Of a DNA stretch of 21,799 nt, positions 1-6,981 are shown piece after piece. A program made the translations under genes and the position numbers. Each line of letters starts with the position of its first letter. Position 1 is the first letter of the stretch. The DNA is taken from NCBI GenBank assembly GCA_012729785.1, contig JAAYCL010000018.1:1-21799 (forward strand), read 5' to 3'. The stretch comes from Chlamydiota bacterium (lineage in GTDB: Bacteria > Auribacterota > Tritonobacteria > UBA1439). The notes below the pieces were generated by a model that saw nothing but the letters and a program-made list of their open reading frames with translations, ran no database searches and was not told the origin of the DNA.

Positions 1-202
1 ATCCCCCTTCTTCGTGCCCGTGGCGCCCGACTCCTTCTCCTCTGCGCCCGCCGTCTCCTTCCCCTTCCCGCCGGGCCCTTCACCTTTCGCGGCGCCCTTC
101 TCCACGCCTTTCCCGCCCGCCGTCTCCTCTCCCGCCTGACCCGAGCCGGCATCTCCCTTCTTCGTGCCCGCGGCGCCCGACTCCTTCTCCTCCGCTCCCG
201 CC
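1..202. repeat. Direct repeat with 150-base offset inside the low-complexity tail
   Basis: Bases 1-52 and 151-202 match with about four mismatches at an exact offset of 150 bases. Both copies encode an E-E-K-E-S-G-A-x-G-T-K-K-G-D type motif on the minus strand. Because the offset is a multiple of three, gain or loss of a unit would keep the frame. The array probably continues beyond the left edge. Confidence 0.75.
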
Positions 203-1374
203 GAACCGGAGGCGCCGCTTTTAGCCCCCTTCGAACCGGCGCCGCCGCCTTTGGCGTCCCCCCCCTCTTTCATCTCCCCGCCGCCGGATGCCGGAAGACC
301 TTCCGCCGCGCCTCCGCCCGGCGAACGATCACCGGCCTGAAGTCCGAGATCCTGAAGCGGGTTCTTCGTGCCGCCCGCCTCGTCTCCCTCGTGGCCGGCA
401 CCGTCGTCCTTCTTCCCCGCGCCGGCGCCTTTGGAACTGTCCGTCGACGCCGGCTCCTTCCCTTCGGCCGCGTCCCTGCCGCCGCCCGCGGCGCCCCCCT
501 CACCCTTCTTCCCCTCCCCGCTTGCATCCCCGGAGGCATCGTTCTGCGCCGCCCCGCCGGTGCCGTCGCCGGACGCCTTCTCCCCGCCCTCCGCCCCCTG
601 GCGCCGCCCCCGCTCCATCTGTTCGATCTGTCTCGAGATCCCCTGCATCATCTGGCGGAGTTCCTGCCGCATCCGGGCCATCTCCTGCTGCTCGGCGTAG
701 GCGGGGGCCTCCGGCTTTTGGGCTTCCGCAGCGGCGGCTTCCGGGGTCGGGGTCGGGGTGGGAACGGACTCCTCGTCCTCCTCGATCTCTCCGCCGGCGG
801 GGCGCTCCCGCTCCTCCGTTTCATCCCTCGGGGCGGGCGCGATGACGCCTGTCAGCGTCAGGGAGGCGTGGAGCAGAAACGCCATGGCGATGGCGAGGGC
901 GATGTAGGCGGACGGGGGCGTGCGGTGCGGCAGGATCGAGCGTATCCTCTCGGGTCCGAGCTCTTGGGCGATATCCTCGGCCAGACGGTCGAAAAGGCGG
1001 GGCCTGTCCCGCAACGCCGCGTATTCCCTGAAGGTGACGAGGCGCTGCTTCAGGTTCATCTCGCCGTCGATCAGGGCCGCGGCCGCGTCCCTGCCGGTCC
1101 AGCGCCGCGCCGCCGCGGCGATCCTCATCGCCGCGAATGCGACGGTCAGCAGGGCAAGGACAGCGGGGACGAAACGAGCACCGGGGAAGAGGCGCCCGAG
1201 GATGAACCCGGCGAAGAACGCGGCGAGGAGGGCGGCGAGGCAGTCGAACAAGGCGCGCTCCGCCCGCAGGAGGTTTGCGCGCGCGCGGACGCGCTCGAGG
1301 CGCTCCTCGATCATCGCCTCGGGCGAGGCGTTCGGCGCCGGATGCTTCGGGGTTGCGGGGCGCACCATCTTCAT
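1..1374 (-). CDS. Three-TM membrane protein with long disordered Gly/Ala/Glu/Lys tail (3' partial)
   Basis: Read from an ATG at 1374, the frame is open for 458 codons to the left window edge, so the C-terminus is missing. Residues about 20-40 form a charged helix. Two hydrophobic segments follow at about 44-62 and 68-88, then a soluble stretch with a D-G-E-M-N-L-K-Q-R-L-V-T-F-R-E-Y motif near 103-118, and a third hydrophobic segment near 156-178. Next come a TPTPTP linker, a Met/Gln/Glu coiled coil near 220-263, and at least 190 residues of Gly/Ala/Lys/Glu/Ser-rich low-complexity tail. The N-terminal layout resembles the poorly characterised membrane proteins found in MoxR/DUF58-type gene clusters, but that is only an impression. 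The gene starts 40 bases after the glycine-zipper lipoprotein gene and looks like the next gene of the same operon. I do not recognise a function. The alternative start at 1368 would remove only two residues. Confidence 0.75.
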   Translation of the reverse strand, partial: MKMVRPATPKHPAPNASPEAMIEERLERVRARANLLRAERALFDCLAALLAAFFAGFILGRLFPGARFVPAVLALLTVAFAAMRIAAAARRWTGRDAAAALIDGEMNLKQRLVTFREYAALRDRPRLFDRLAEDIAQELGPERIRSILPHRTPPSAYIALAIAMAFLLHASLTLTGVIAPAPRDETEERERPAGGEIEEDEESVPTPTPTPEAAAAEAQKPEAPAYAEQQEMARMRQELRQMMQGISRQIEQMERGRRQGAEGGEKASGDGTGGAAQNDASGDASGEGKKGEGGAAGGGRDAAEGKEPASTDSSKGAGAGKKDDGAGHEGDEAGGTKNPLQDLGLQAGDRSPGGGAAEGLPASGGGEMKEGGDAKGGGAGSKGAKSGASGSAGAEEKESGAAGTKKGDAGSGQAGEETAGGKGVEKGAAKGEGPGGKGKETAGAEEKESGATGTKKGD

Positions 1375-1414
1375 CGGATCGCACGAGGAAAGGTCGGAAC
1401 TTCGTCGCGCGGGT

Positions 1415-1939
1415 TCAAGGGTTCAGGGCGGCTTGGGGCGGCGCTTCCTCCACCCAGACCTTCTCCTCCTCCTCCATCCAGTGCCCGGAGGGGATGAGCC
1501 GCTCCTCGAAGTGCGCCTCGACGATCGTGCCGTCGACGACCTTCTCCTCGACCCAGACGCGCTTCTTCCGCGAGGTGTCGACCCACCGGCTCTTCTTCGC
1601 GACCTCCCAGCGGCCCGGACCCGCCGCGGCCGGCTTGGTCCTGCCGGTCAGCATATCCTGCTCGACCCCCTGGAGGAGGGCCTTCTCCGCCTTCTTCCTG
1701 CCGACGTTCTCGAAATGGCTCCCGGCCATCCCGCCCACCAGCGTCCCGGCGCCGGCCCCGAGCATCACCCCCTCGGCGACGTGCCCGGTCGCGGCGCCGA
1801 GAGCCACCCCCGCCCCCGCGCCCACCAGCGTTCCCACGGCCGCGAAGTTGCGCGTGTTCGCGAAATCGGCGCAGCCCGCCATCCCGGCGACGGCGAGCGC
1901 CGCCAGCGGCGGGAAGAGGAACCTGAACGGCATCGTCAT
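1415..1939 (-). CDS. Glycine-zipper lipoprotein
   Basis: This is a 174-residue exported protein. The N-terminus has a hydrophobic signal ending in a lipobox-like V-A-G-M-A-G-C, so Cys23 is the probable lipidated residue. Residues about 34-75 are a Gly/Ala-rich stretch with G-x-x-x-G spacing, typical of glycine-zipper (YMGG / 2TM-zipper) domains in outer-membrane lipoproteins. The second half is charged and rich in Trp/Val/Glu, with repeated W-V-E-E and W-M-E-E patterns that suggest beta structure. It lies 49 bases after the small exported protein gene and 40 before the three-TM protein gene, in the same operon. Members of this broad group affect envelope integrity or are of unknown role. The start could equally be Met3. 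Confidence 0.8.
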   Translation of the reverse strand: MTMPFRFLFPPLAALAVAGMAGCADFANTRNFAAVGTLVGAGAGVALGAATGHVAEGVMLGAGAGTLVGGMAGSHFENVGRKKAEKALLQGVEQDMLTGRTKPAAAGPGRWEVAKKSRWVDTSRKKRVWVEEKVVDGTIVEAHFEERLIPSGHWMEEEEKVWVEEAPPQAALNP

Positions 1940-1988
1940 GGCACCACCCCGGGAGGCGCGGCCCCGGCCCGGCGCCGAAGCGGCGGGT

Positions 1989-2414
1989 TCAGTAACGCCG
2001 CCCCCGGTAGTCGTAGTTCGGGGCGGGCATGTTCCGGTACCAATCGGCGCCTATCTGATCCCCGCGCCGGTCGATGTCGAGCCCGCCGCTGCGCATCCTT
2101 CCGTACGAGTCGGGGCGCGGGGCGGTCGGCGAGTAGTCGTAGTAGGTGCGGCTCGTCGGGTACCCGCCGTCCGGCTGCTGCGGATAGGTCCCCGGGGCGC
2201 CGCTGTACGTCCCGCCGAACGGCAGGGCCCCGCCCTGCGGATAGCCGGGGATCGGCCGGAGCGGCCGCCTCGTCGGCGGCGCCGGGCTCTCCTGGTCGAT
2301 GGACTGGTCCGGGTACCAGCCGCCGGACGCCTGATCGAGCCCCTGTCCCCGGGAGATCCCGCGGGCCATGCAGACGGATACGATCGCGGCCGCGACACAC
2401 CATGCCGCCCGCAT
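1989..2414 (-). CDS. Small exported Pro/Gly/Tyr/Arg-rich protein
   Basis: This is a 141-residue protein. I chose the ATG at 2414 because GGAGGTGAAG directly precedes it (2415-2424); a longer reading from 2459 lacks this support. The first ~25 residues form a signal peptide (M-R-A-A-W-C-V-A-A-A-I-V...). The mature part is low complexity, rich in Pro, Gly, Tyr, Ser and Arg, with repeated P-x-x-Y and D-Y motifs and the C-terminal end D-Y-R-G-R-R-Y. No catalytic domain is visible. It lies between the RsbW-like gene (41 bases upstream) and the lipoprotein gene, as part of the same operon. It may be an unstructured periplasmic or surface protein; no function can be assigned. Confidence 0.7.
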   Translation of the reverse strand: MRAAWCVAAAIVSVCMARGISRGQGLDQASGGWYPDQSIDQESPAPPTRRPLRPIPGYPQGGALPFGGTYSGAPGTYPQQPDGGYPTSRTYYDYSPTAPRPDSYGRMRSGGLDIDRRGDQIGADWYRNMPAPNYDYRGRRY

Positions 2415-2455
2415 CTTCACCTCCGCCCATATTCTACACCCCGCGCGGCGCCCCG

Positions 2456-2905
2456 TCAACGAGGCGGGGGCCCCTGCCCGCGCCCCTCTTCAGCGGGGCC
2501 GAGATCCTTCGTCATCGTCAGCAGGTTGGTCTCCCCGTCGCGCCGGTACTCGATCGAGTCCATCGAGTGCCGGACGAGGTAGATCCCCATCCCGCCCGGC
2601 TCCCGCTCGCCGAGGGGGCGGGAGATGTCGGGGGGCGGCACGCAGAGGGGGTTGAAGGGGACGCCGTCGTCCGCCACCTCGACGGAAAGGCCGCGGCCTT
2701 CCCGCGCGAGTCGGACGCGGACCAGATGCTCGTCCCGGTCGCGATAGGCGTAGCGGACGATGTTGGAGACCGCCTCCTCGAGCGCGAGACGCAGGTCGTG
2801 AACCGCCTCCTCCCCCAGTCCCGCCTCCTCGCCGAACAGCGTGACCTCCGCGGCGAGGCGGACCAGCTCGGCGGCGTCGTTTTTGAGCACAAGCTCGCGT
2901 TTCAC
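2456..2905 (-). CDS. RsbW-like anti-sigma factor serine kinase (HATPase_c_2)
   Basis: This is a 149-residue GHKL-fold ATP-binding protein. The N-box is L-E-E-A-V-S-N-I-V at about 42-50, the G1 box is D-D-G-V-P-F-N-P at 79-86, and the G2 box is G-G-M-G-I-Y-L-V at 104-111. These are the motifs of RsbW/SpoIIAB-type kinases, which bind a sigma factor or another target and phosphorylate a STAS-domain antagonist. The start is GTG, preceded by a G-rich Shine-Dalgarno (GGGGAGGGG). The STAS protein gene lies immediately upstream on the same strand (48-base gap), giving a complete kinase/antagonist pair. No sigma factor or PP2C phosphatase gene is in view, so the target is unknown. The Gly/Pro-rich last ~12 residues extend past the fold. 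Confidence 0.92.
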   Translation of the reverse strand: MKRELVLKNDAAELVRLAAEVTLFGEEAGLGEEAVHDLRLALEEAVSNIVRYAYRDRDEHLVRVRLAREGRGLSVEVADDGVPFNPLCVPPPDISRPLGEREPGGMGIYLVRHSMDSIEYRRDGETNLLTMTKDLGPAEEGRGQGPPPR

Positions 2906-2953
2906 CCCCGCCCCTCCCCGACGCGTCCGCCCGGCGCCGCCCGCCGCGGCGTT

Positions 2954-3316
2954 CTACGGCTCCCGCTGAATCGCGGCGAGATACCGGTCCATCTCCTCCG
3001 TGCTCTCGAAGATCTGCTCCCGCGGGAGGGCGTTGACGATCTCGAAGACCCTCCGCACCCTCGGCCTGAGGTTCACGATCAGCAGTTCCGCCTTCCCCCC
3101 CTTCATGACCTTCCGCGCCCGTATCAGCACGCTCAGCCCCGCGCTGCTGATATAGTCCACGCCGCTCATGTCGAGGATGAGGATCCGAGGGGACCCCGCG
3201 ATGACGGTCTCCATCTCCTTCTCCAAGACGGGCGCGGTGACCGTGTCGATCTCCCCGCACGGCGACACGATCGACACACCGTACTCCCTCCTGACCACGT
3301 TCACCGTCAGCGGCAT
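2954..3316 (-). CDS. STAS-domain anti-sigma factor antagonist
   Basis: This is a 120-residue single STAS domain of the SpoIIAA/RsbV type. The signature D-M-S-G-V-D-Y-I-S-S-A-G-L lies at about 49-61; Ser57 or Ser58 is the expected phosphorylation site for the partner kinase. I chose the ATG at 3316 because GGGGGG precedes it at good spacing; an upstream ATG at 3334 would add M-A-R-G-V-R and has no clear ribosome site. The gene is 43 bases after the P-loop NTPase gene and 48 before the RsbW-like gene. Known partner-switching pairs act in the cytoplasm: the dephosphorylated antagonist pulls the kinase off its sigma factor. Its intact Ser pair suggests this one is phosphorylatable. Confidence 0.92.
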   Translation of the reverse strand: MPLTVNVVRREYGVSIVSPCGEIDTVTAPVLEKEMETVIAGSPRILILDMSGVDYISSAGLSVLIRARKVMKGGKAELLIVNLRPRVRRVFEIVNALPREQIFESTEEMDRYLAAIQREP

Positions 3317-3359
3317 ACGCACCCCCCGTGCCATTCGCCGGTTGCGCCGCGCCCCGTCG

Positions 3360-3974
3360 TCAGAGCGCCGGCAACTCCTGGCTGCGGAGGCGGTCGTCGT
3401 CGATCCGCCTCCGCAGCCACTCCATCGTCTGCTCCAGGCGCTGCGGCAGATTCCCCCCCACCTCGATCTTGTCTCCGCGGAAATCGGCCCACGCGGCCCT
3501 GATGCGGCGCTCGATATCGAGCTGGAACTCCTCGTTGGTCGAGCGCACCCCGTCCTCCATCCCGCGGTTCCTGCTCAGCCGGAGGCAATCGTCCAGCCGG
3601 ATGCGGACGAGCAGGGAGTAGGTCCTCTGCCAGTTCGCGGCGACGTCGCGGATCAGGGCGGCGACGCCGGCGTCCACGTACCCGCGCTCGGCGCCGCGCA
3701 GGGCGAAGATGGTGTTGTCGAAGACGCAGCGGTCGCAGAGGAGGAAATCGGGCATCCGCTCCGCGTGCTCGAGCTCGAGCTGGATCTGTTCCTTCAGGAT
3801 CCAGTACTGCCCGCGCGTCACGGCGCCGCTCTCGTTGATGTCGTACGGACACAGGCGCGAGAGCTCGGGCACCATCTCCACCTGGAACGCCCGGTACTTG
3901 AGCTCGCTGAACAGCCGGTGTATGAAGGTGGTCTTCCCCACGCCGAACGTGCCGATGACGCCGATCTTGTGCAT
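3360..3974 (-). CDS. P-loop NTPase (AAA_28 / NadR-like ATPase)
   Basis: This is a 204-residue protein that starts directly with a P-loop: G-T-F-G-V-G-K-T-T at about residues 8-16. It continues with an alpha/beta kinase-like fold, including the acidic L-L-C-D-R-C-V-F-D-N-T segment near 78-88, consistent with Walker B or a substrate-binding Asp, and an Arg-rich later part. The layout resembles AAA_28 proteins (NadR C-terminal domain, thymidylate kinase-like folds), whose substrates are often unknown. The ribosome site AAAGGGGGATCTG precedes the ATG. It is the first gene of the minus-strand operon with STAS and RsbW-like genes. It may couple a nucleotide or metabolite signal to the partner switch, but that is inference. 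I see no GTPase NKxD motif. Confidence 0.75.
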   Translation of the reverse strand: MHKIGVIGTFGVGKTTFIHRLFSELKYRAFQVEMVPELSRLCPYDINESGAVTRGQYWILKEQIQLELEHAERMPDFLLCDRCVFDNTIFALRGAERGYVDAGVAALIRDVAANWQRTYSLLVRIRLDDCLRLSRNRGMEDGVRSTNEEFQLDIERRIRAAWADFRGDKIEVGGNLPQRLEQTMEWLRRRIDDDRLRSQELPAL

Positions 3975-3994
3975 CAGATCCCCCTTTGTAACTG

Positions 3995-4000
3995 ATTATA
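3995..4000 (-). promoter_or_regulatory. -10 element for the NTPase/STAS/RsbW operon
   Basis: A perfect TATAAT lies on the minus strand about 20 bases before the NTPase start codon, giving a short leader containing AAAGGGGG. No convincing -35 hexamer was found at 16-18 bases, so the promoter may be weak or activator-dependent. Confidence 0.5.
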
Positions 4001-4269
4001 GCACGCGGCGCGGGCGGCGAGGGCGGGTTGTCAGGCGCTTTTCCGGCAGGGCCGGATTTCGGACAGGGTACGCCCCGCCGGATGGACTGGAAGGCCGGCG
4101 GCATGGGCGGTTCCGAGTTGCCGGGGGGGGCCGATCCATATTCCCATCTAGGAATTATTCTCTTGCTTTCTCCCGATCGTTATGGTAGCTTTTTGAAACT
4201 GGACATCTCCACCGCGTAGTGCGGGAAGGAGCGACGTCCTGAATGGCTGTACGGCGGGAGGTTGATGTT

Positions 4270-4710
4270 ATGCGCGTCATGGTTGCGGTTGTGGCCCTCG
4301 CGGCCCTCGTGATTTCGATGGGGCTGGCGGGCGCTCAGGAGCAGAAGACGGAAGGCGTCATGGGAGCGATCAAGAATATCGTCCCCGGCGGCTCCGACGA
4401 GGCGGCGGCCAAGAAAGAGGGAGAGGGGATGCTCGATAAGATGAAGGGCATGCTCTCCGGCAGCGAGAAGAAGGAAGGCGAGGGGCTCCTGGACAAGGCC
4501 AAGAGCGCCGTCTCCGGCGAGAAGAAGGAAGGCGAGGGGCTGCTGGACAAGGCCAAGAGCGCCGTCTCCGGCGAGAAGAAGGAAGGCGAGGGGCTGTTGG
4601 ACAAGGCCAAGAGCGCCATCTCCTGTTCCGACAAGCCCGCCACCGAGGCCGAGGGCAAGGGGATGCTCGACAAGATGAAGGGCATGCTCCCCGGCGGCGA
4701 GAACAAGTAA
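4270..4710 (+). CDS. Exported protein with tandem 18-residue helical repeats
   Basis: This is a 146-residue protein. I chose the ATG at 4270 because GGGAGG lies eight bases upstream and a signal peptide follows immediately, with probable cleavage at A-G-A|Q-E near residue 25; an ATG at 4243 would add a charged extension. The mature protein is built of units of the form E-K-K-E-G-E-G-L-L-D-K-A-K-S-A-V-S-G: three near-identical 18-residue copies, flanked by a diverged copy on each side with L-D-K-M-K-G-M-L. Each unit is Lys/Glu/Leu/Ala-rich, predicting short amphipathic helices separated by Gly/Ser turns. This resembles LEA-like or apolipoprotein-like sequences in composition only. It is divergent from the NTPase operon and stands upstream of mscL, with a hairpin between them. 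A stress or envelope role is possible but not shown. Confidence 0.8.
   Translation: MRVMVAVVALAALVISMGLAGAQEQKTEGVMGAIKNIVPGGSDEAAAKKEGEGMLDKMKGMLSGSEKKEGEGLLDKAKSAVSGEKKEGEGLLDKAKSAVSGEKKEGEGLLDKAKSAISCSDKPATEAEGKGMLDKMKGMLPGGENK
4465..4626 (+). repeat. Three tandem 54-base repeats
   Basis: Units are 4465-4518, 4519-4572 and 4573-4626. Units 1 and 2 differ by a single base in a Leu codon, and unit 3 differs by a few bases near its middle and end. The unit length keeps the reading frame, so copy number could change without breaking the protein. Near-identity at synonymous sites indicates recent duplication. Confidence 0.9.
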
Positions 4711-4731
4711 CCGGCGTAGGGAAGGAGTTCG

Positions 4732-4764
4732 CGGGGGAGGGCGCTTAGCAGGCGTCCTCCCCCG
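4732..4764 (+). terminator. Candidate hairpin terminator after the repeat protein
   Basis: A nine-base stem (CGGGGGAGG at 4732-4740 pairing with 4756-4764) with a 15-base loop is followed by TTTCGTT. It sits 22 bases after the stop codon of the helical repeat protein gene. The T-run is short, so some readthrough into mscL is possible. Confidence 0.55.
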
Positions 4765-4809
4765 TTTCGTTGGCAGCCGCCCGCATACGGCGAACGAAAG
4801 GAGGCGATA

Positions 4810-5253
4810 ATGGCGGTCAAGGTGAAGGTCTTCGAAGAGTTCAAGGCGTTCCTGGTCAAGAGCAACGCCCTCGCGCTCGCCATCGGCGTCATCATCGGTG
4901 CCGCGATCGGGAAACTCGTGGGCTCCCTGGTCAACGACGTCCTGATGCCGGTCATCGGCCGGGTCACCGGCGGCATCGACTTCTCGAACCTCTACATCAA
5001 CCTCACCCCGAGCGTCGCGTTCGAGAACTACGCCAAGGCGAAGGAGGCGGGGGCCGCGCTGGGGTACGGCGTCTTCATCAACAACATCATCGATTTCGTC
5101 ATCATCTCGTTCGTCGTCTTCATGATCACGAAGGCGCTCCTGAAGGAGAAGCCCGCGCCTGCCGGCCCCGCCACCAAGACGTGCCGGGAATGCGGGGAGA
5201 CGGTTCTCGCGTCCGCGAGAAAATGCAAATGGTGCGGAAGCGCTCTTTCCTGA
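4810..5253 (+). CDS. mscL: Large-conductance mechanosensitive channel with zinc-ribbon tail
   Basis: This is a 147-residue MscL. The N-terminal amphipathic helix (F-E-E-F-K-A-F) leads into TM1 at about 19-47, with the typical A-I-G-V-I-I-G-A-A-I-G-K-L-V motif. A periplasmic loop with G-G-I-D-F follows, then TM2 at about 88-110 beginning Y-G-V-F-I-N-N-I-I-D-F. MscL opens as a homopentameric pore to release solutes on hypo-osmotic shock. The C-terminal cytoplasmic part differs from the E. coli helical bundle: it carries Cys125-x2-Cys128 and Cys139-x2-Cys142, a probable zinc ribbon. Such tails occur in some MscL homologues. The ribosome site AAAGGAGG is ideally placed before the ATG, and a strong terminator follows. 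Confidence 0.96.
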   Translation: MAVKVKVFEEFKAFLVKSNALALAIGVIIGAAIGKLVGSLVNDVLMPVIGRVTGGIDFSNLYINLTPSVAFENYAKAKEAGAALGYGVFINNIIDFVIISFVVFMITKALLKEKPAPAGPATKTCRECGETVLASARKCKWCGSALS

Positions 5254-5320
5254 CCTCCGCGATGGCGCGCGCCTGCCCACGGCAGTGAACGCGCGGTAAC
5301 CGCGTAGTGAGCAACACACA

Positions 5321-5350
5321 AGCGCCCGGCGGGATTTCCCGCCGGGCGCT
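5321..5350 (+). terminator. Intrinsic terminator after mscL
   Basis: A perfect 13-base-pair GC-rich stem (5321-5333 with 5338-5350) closes a four-base ATTT loop and is followed by TCGTTTCATT. This is the clearest terminator in the window and ends the mscL transcript. Confidence 0.88.
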
Positions 5351-5717
5351 TCGTTTCATTCAGATTTCACGATGGAATGCCGATAGCGTCTATACGTTCG
5401 AGTTGAATTGATATATACAATATAATATATTTTAATACTTTGGATTAACACATGCAAAACAAATATATGCTCATAAGCATAATGTTATACATATTATGGT
5501 ATGTTTTGCAAAGATTTCGGATTTTGCACTGGACTCTTCCATCGGATATGCTACTCTTTACTGACGATCCTTGAAGCGCTGGATCGTGGCATCACAACAC
5601 CGGGTAGAAGGAAGCACCTTCCAGGCCACCGGTTCCGGGGGCCCTGCGGTTTCGCCTTATTGAGCTTTTACCTTCGGTTTGCCGGGCACACGTATTCGTT
5701 CGAGGAGATACAACGCG
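5351..5717. other. Gene-free AT-rich intergenic island
   Basis: About 365 bases without a supported gene lie between the mscL terminator and the rlpA-like gene. Bases about 5370-5515 are strikingly AT-rich against GC-rich surroundings and hold nested inverted repeats. A possible sigma-70 promoter, TTGATA (5408-5413) with a 17-base spacer and TTTAAT (5431-5436), points toward the rlpA-like gene. AT-richness makes such matches likely by chance. Bases 5520-5700 return to ordinary composition and would be leader sequence. Confidence 0.6.
5453..5510. repeat. Nested inverted repeats in the AT-rich island
   Basis: TGCAAAACA (5453-5461) pairs perfectly with TGTTTTGCA (5502-5510). Inside lies a second hairpin, TATGCT (5466-5471) with AGCATA (5476-5481), and an alternative pairing, CATAAT (5478-5483) with ATTATG (5493-5498). 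It could be a protein-binding site, a structured leader, or a recombination site. The sequence alone does not decide. Confidence 0.55.
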
Positions 5718-6110
5718 ATGAGATACCTTGCGGCCGCCATCATCCTTTTCGCGGCGCTTCACCATACCGCCGCGGACGCCACGCAGACCCTCGCGAACGG
5801 GGGGCACTCCTCCGTGGGGATAGCTTCGTGGTATTCGCGTTCGGATCGCGGCATCCGAAAGACCACCGCCAACATGGAGAGATTCTCCGACAAGAAGCAC
5901 ACCTGCGCGGCATGGCATCTGCCGTTCAACACGATGCTCCGGGTGACCAACCTCCAGAACGGCAAGTCGGTGATCGTGCGCGTCAACGACCGGGGTCCCG
6001 CCAAGCGGCTGGTCCGGAAGGGGCGCATCATCGACCTGACGAAGGCCGCCTTTCTCCAGATCGCCGATCCCGGCGACGGCCTCATCCCGATCCAAATCTG
6101 CCGGCTCTAG
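5718..6110 (+). CDS. RlpA-like double-psi beta-barrel protein
   Basis: This is a 130-residue exported protein. I chose the ATG at 5718 because GAGGAGA lies upstream and a signal peptide follows at once (M-R-Y-L-A-A-A-I-I-L..., cleavage near residue 20). The mature part is a single RlpA domain: G-I-A-S-W-Y at about 34-39, then T-T-A-N-M-E-R-F, a conserved L-P-F-N-T block, R-V-T-N-L-x-N-G-K-S-V-I-V-R-V-N-D-R-G-P, and G-R-I-I-D-L. Glu54, His67 and Asp91 match the positions thought to be catalytic in RlpA lytic transglycosylases that cut peptidoglycan strands lacking stem peptides. There is no SPOR domain and no lipobox, so it is a minimal soluble periplasmic form. It is convergent with the lamin-tail-like gene. 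Confidence 0.88.
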   Translation: MRYLAAAIILFAALHHTAADATQTLANGGHSSVGIASWYSRSDRGIRKTTANMERFSDKKHTCAAWHLPFNTMLRVTNLQNGKSVIVRVNDRGPAKRLVRKGRIIDLTKAAFLQIADPGDGLIPIQICRL

Positions 6111-6297
6111 ACGCCTCCCCTGCCGGCGCGCCCGCCCCGCCAAGGGCCTCCCCATCCCCTCCGAGACGCATGCCGCGGCGCCACGCCGCACGGGGGCCGC
6201 TGCCTGCGGCGATCGGTCCCGAGGGATGGCCACGGCGCGCATACCGCCCGGGAACCCAGAATCCCCCCTTCCCCTGGAAGATACCGAATGCGCCGTT

Positions 6298-6981
6298 CTA
6301 CTTCGACAATACCGGCGACACGGTCGTATCCTTTGCGAGGGGGTCCCGATGGTTGTACCAGCCGGGTGTCCATGGCAATCTATACCAGGTGCCGACAAAC
6401 TGCCATGATTGATAGTCCGGCATGGACGTTCCCAGATTCCACGCCACCTTCGACGCCACCGCAACGCGCACATCGCCGTCCGGCCGAATCACGTAGGCAT
6501 CCCCCACGACGCCGAGCTGGTCCTCGCGGTTGTGCAACCCGTCGCCGATCGCATCGTCCGCCGGGCACAGGAATATCACCTTGTTCTGCATCGAGTGGGC
6601 ATATATATAGTCACACACCGCGTCGTACGTCTTCCCCTCGATGTACTCTCCCTCTTCCTTCATATCCATCACGATGGCAAAACCATGTGGCGGAATGATC
6701 ATCCCGGGGACAAACGGATCGTACGGGTAATCCTCCAGCGCCTGATCGAATGTGTTGTTGTCGTAGATCCCGAGCTCCGAGATATCAAACGGATACCCGT
6801 GTGGATTAAAGATCTCGATCCACTCCCCGGTCTCCTCGTAGGCCTCAAGGGCACGAGGAGCTACCTCGTTCAGATACCTGAAATTCGGAATGACGTAGGG
6901 CCCGCTCCCGGGATCCGCCTCCACCCCGCCCGCCGCCAACGCCAGCACCGCAATCGCCGCAATCATGCATCCGTATTTCAT
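6298..6981 (-). CDS. Exported lamin-tail-domain-like protein
   Basis: This is a 227-residue protein with a signal peptide ending near residue 22 (A-G-G-V-E-A|D). GGGAGGTTGAG precedes the ATG at 6981. Residues about 50-165 have the pattern of a lamin-tail domain: E-W-I-E-I-F-N-P near 53-60, a D-I-S-E-L-G-I-Y turn, and later I-I-P-P-H-G-F-A-I-V. Bacterial lamin-tail domains are Ig-like modules on secreted proteins, often with nucleases or surface proteins; none is fused here. The C-terminus is Trp/Tyr/Pro-rich with no membrane anchor. It is the last gene of the minus-strand PilZ cluster, about 120 bases after the frameshifted GloVer gene. Base composition is slightly less GC-rich than in neighbours. 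The exact domain call is moderate. Confidence 0.72.
   Translation of the reverse strand: MKYGCMIAAIAVLALAAGGVEADPGSGPYVIPNFRYLNEVAPRALEAYEETGEWIEIFNPHGYPFDISELGIYDNNTFDQALEDYPYDPFVPGMIIPPHGFAIVMDMKEEGEYIEGKTYDAVCDYIYAHSMQNKVIFLCPADDAIGDGLHNREDQLGVVGDAYVIRPDGDVRVAVASKVAWNLGTSMPDYQSWQFVGTWYRLPWTPGWYNHRDPLAKDTTVSPVLSK

Noticed and set aside
920-3502. 860-codon open frame on the plus strand
   Set aside because: It runs antisense across five genes with clear domains (kinase, STAS, lipoprotein). Its product is Arg/Pro/Ala-rich, as expected for the opposite strand of GC-rich genes.
4140-4155. ATTCC / GGAAT inverted repeat upstream of the helical repeat protein
   Set aside because: Five-base arms are expected often by chance, and no promoter elements fit clearly around it.
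4180-5319. 379-codon open frame on the minus strand
   Set aside because: Its apparent repeats are just the reverse complement of the 54-base repeats in the exported protein, and it also covers mscL.
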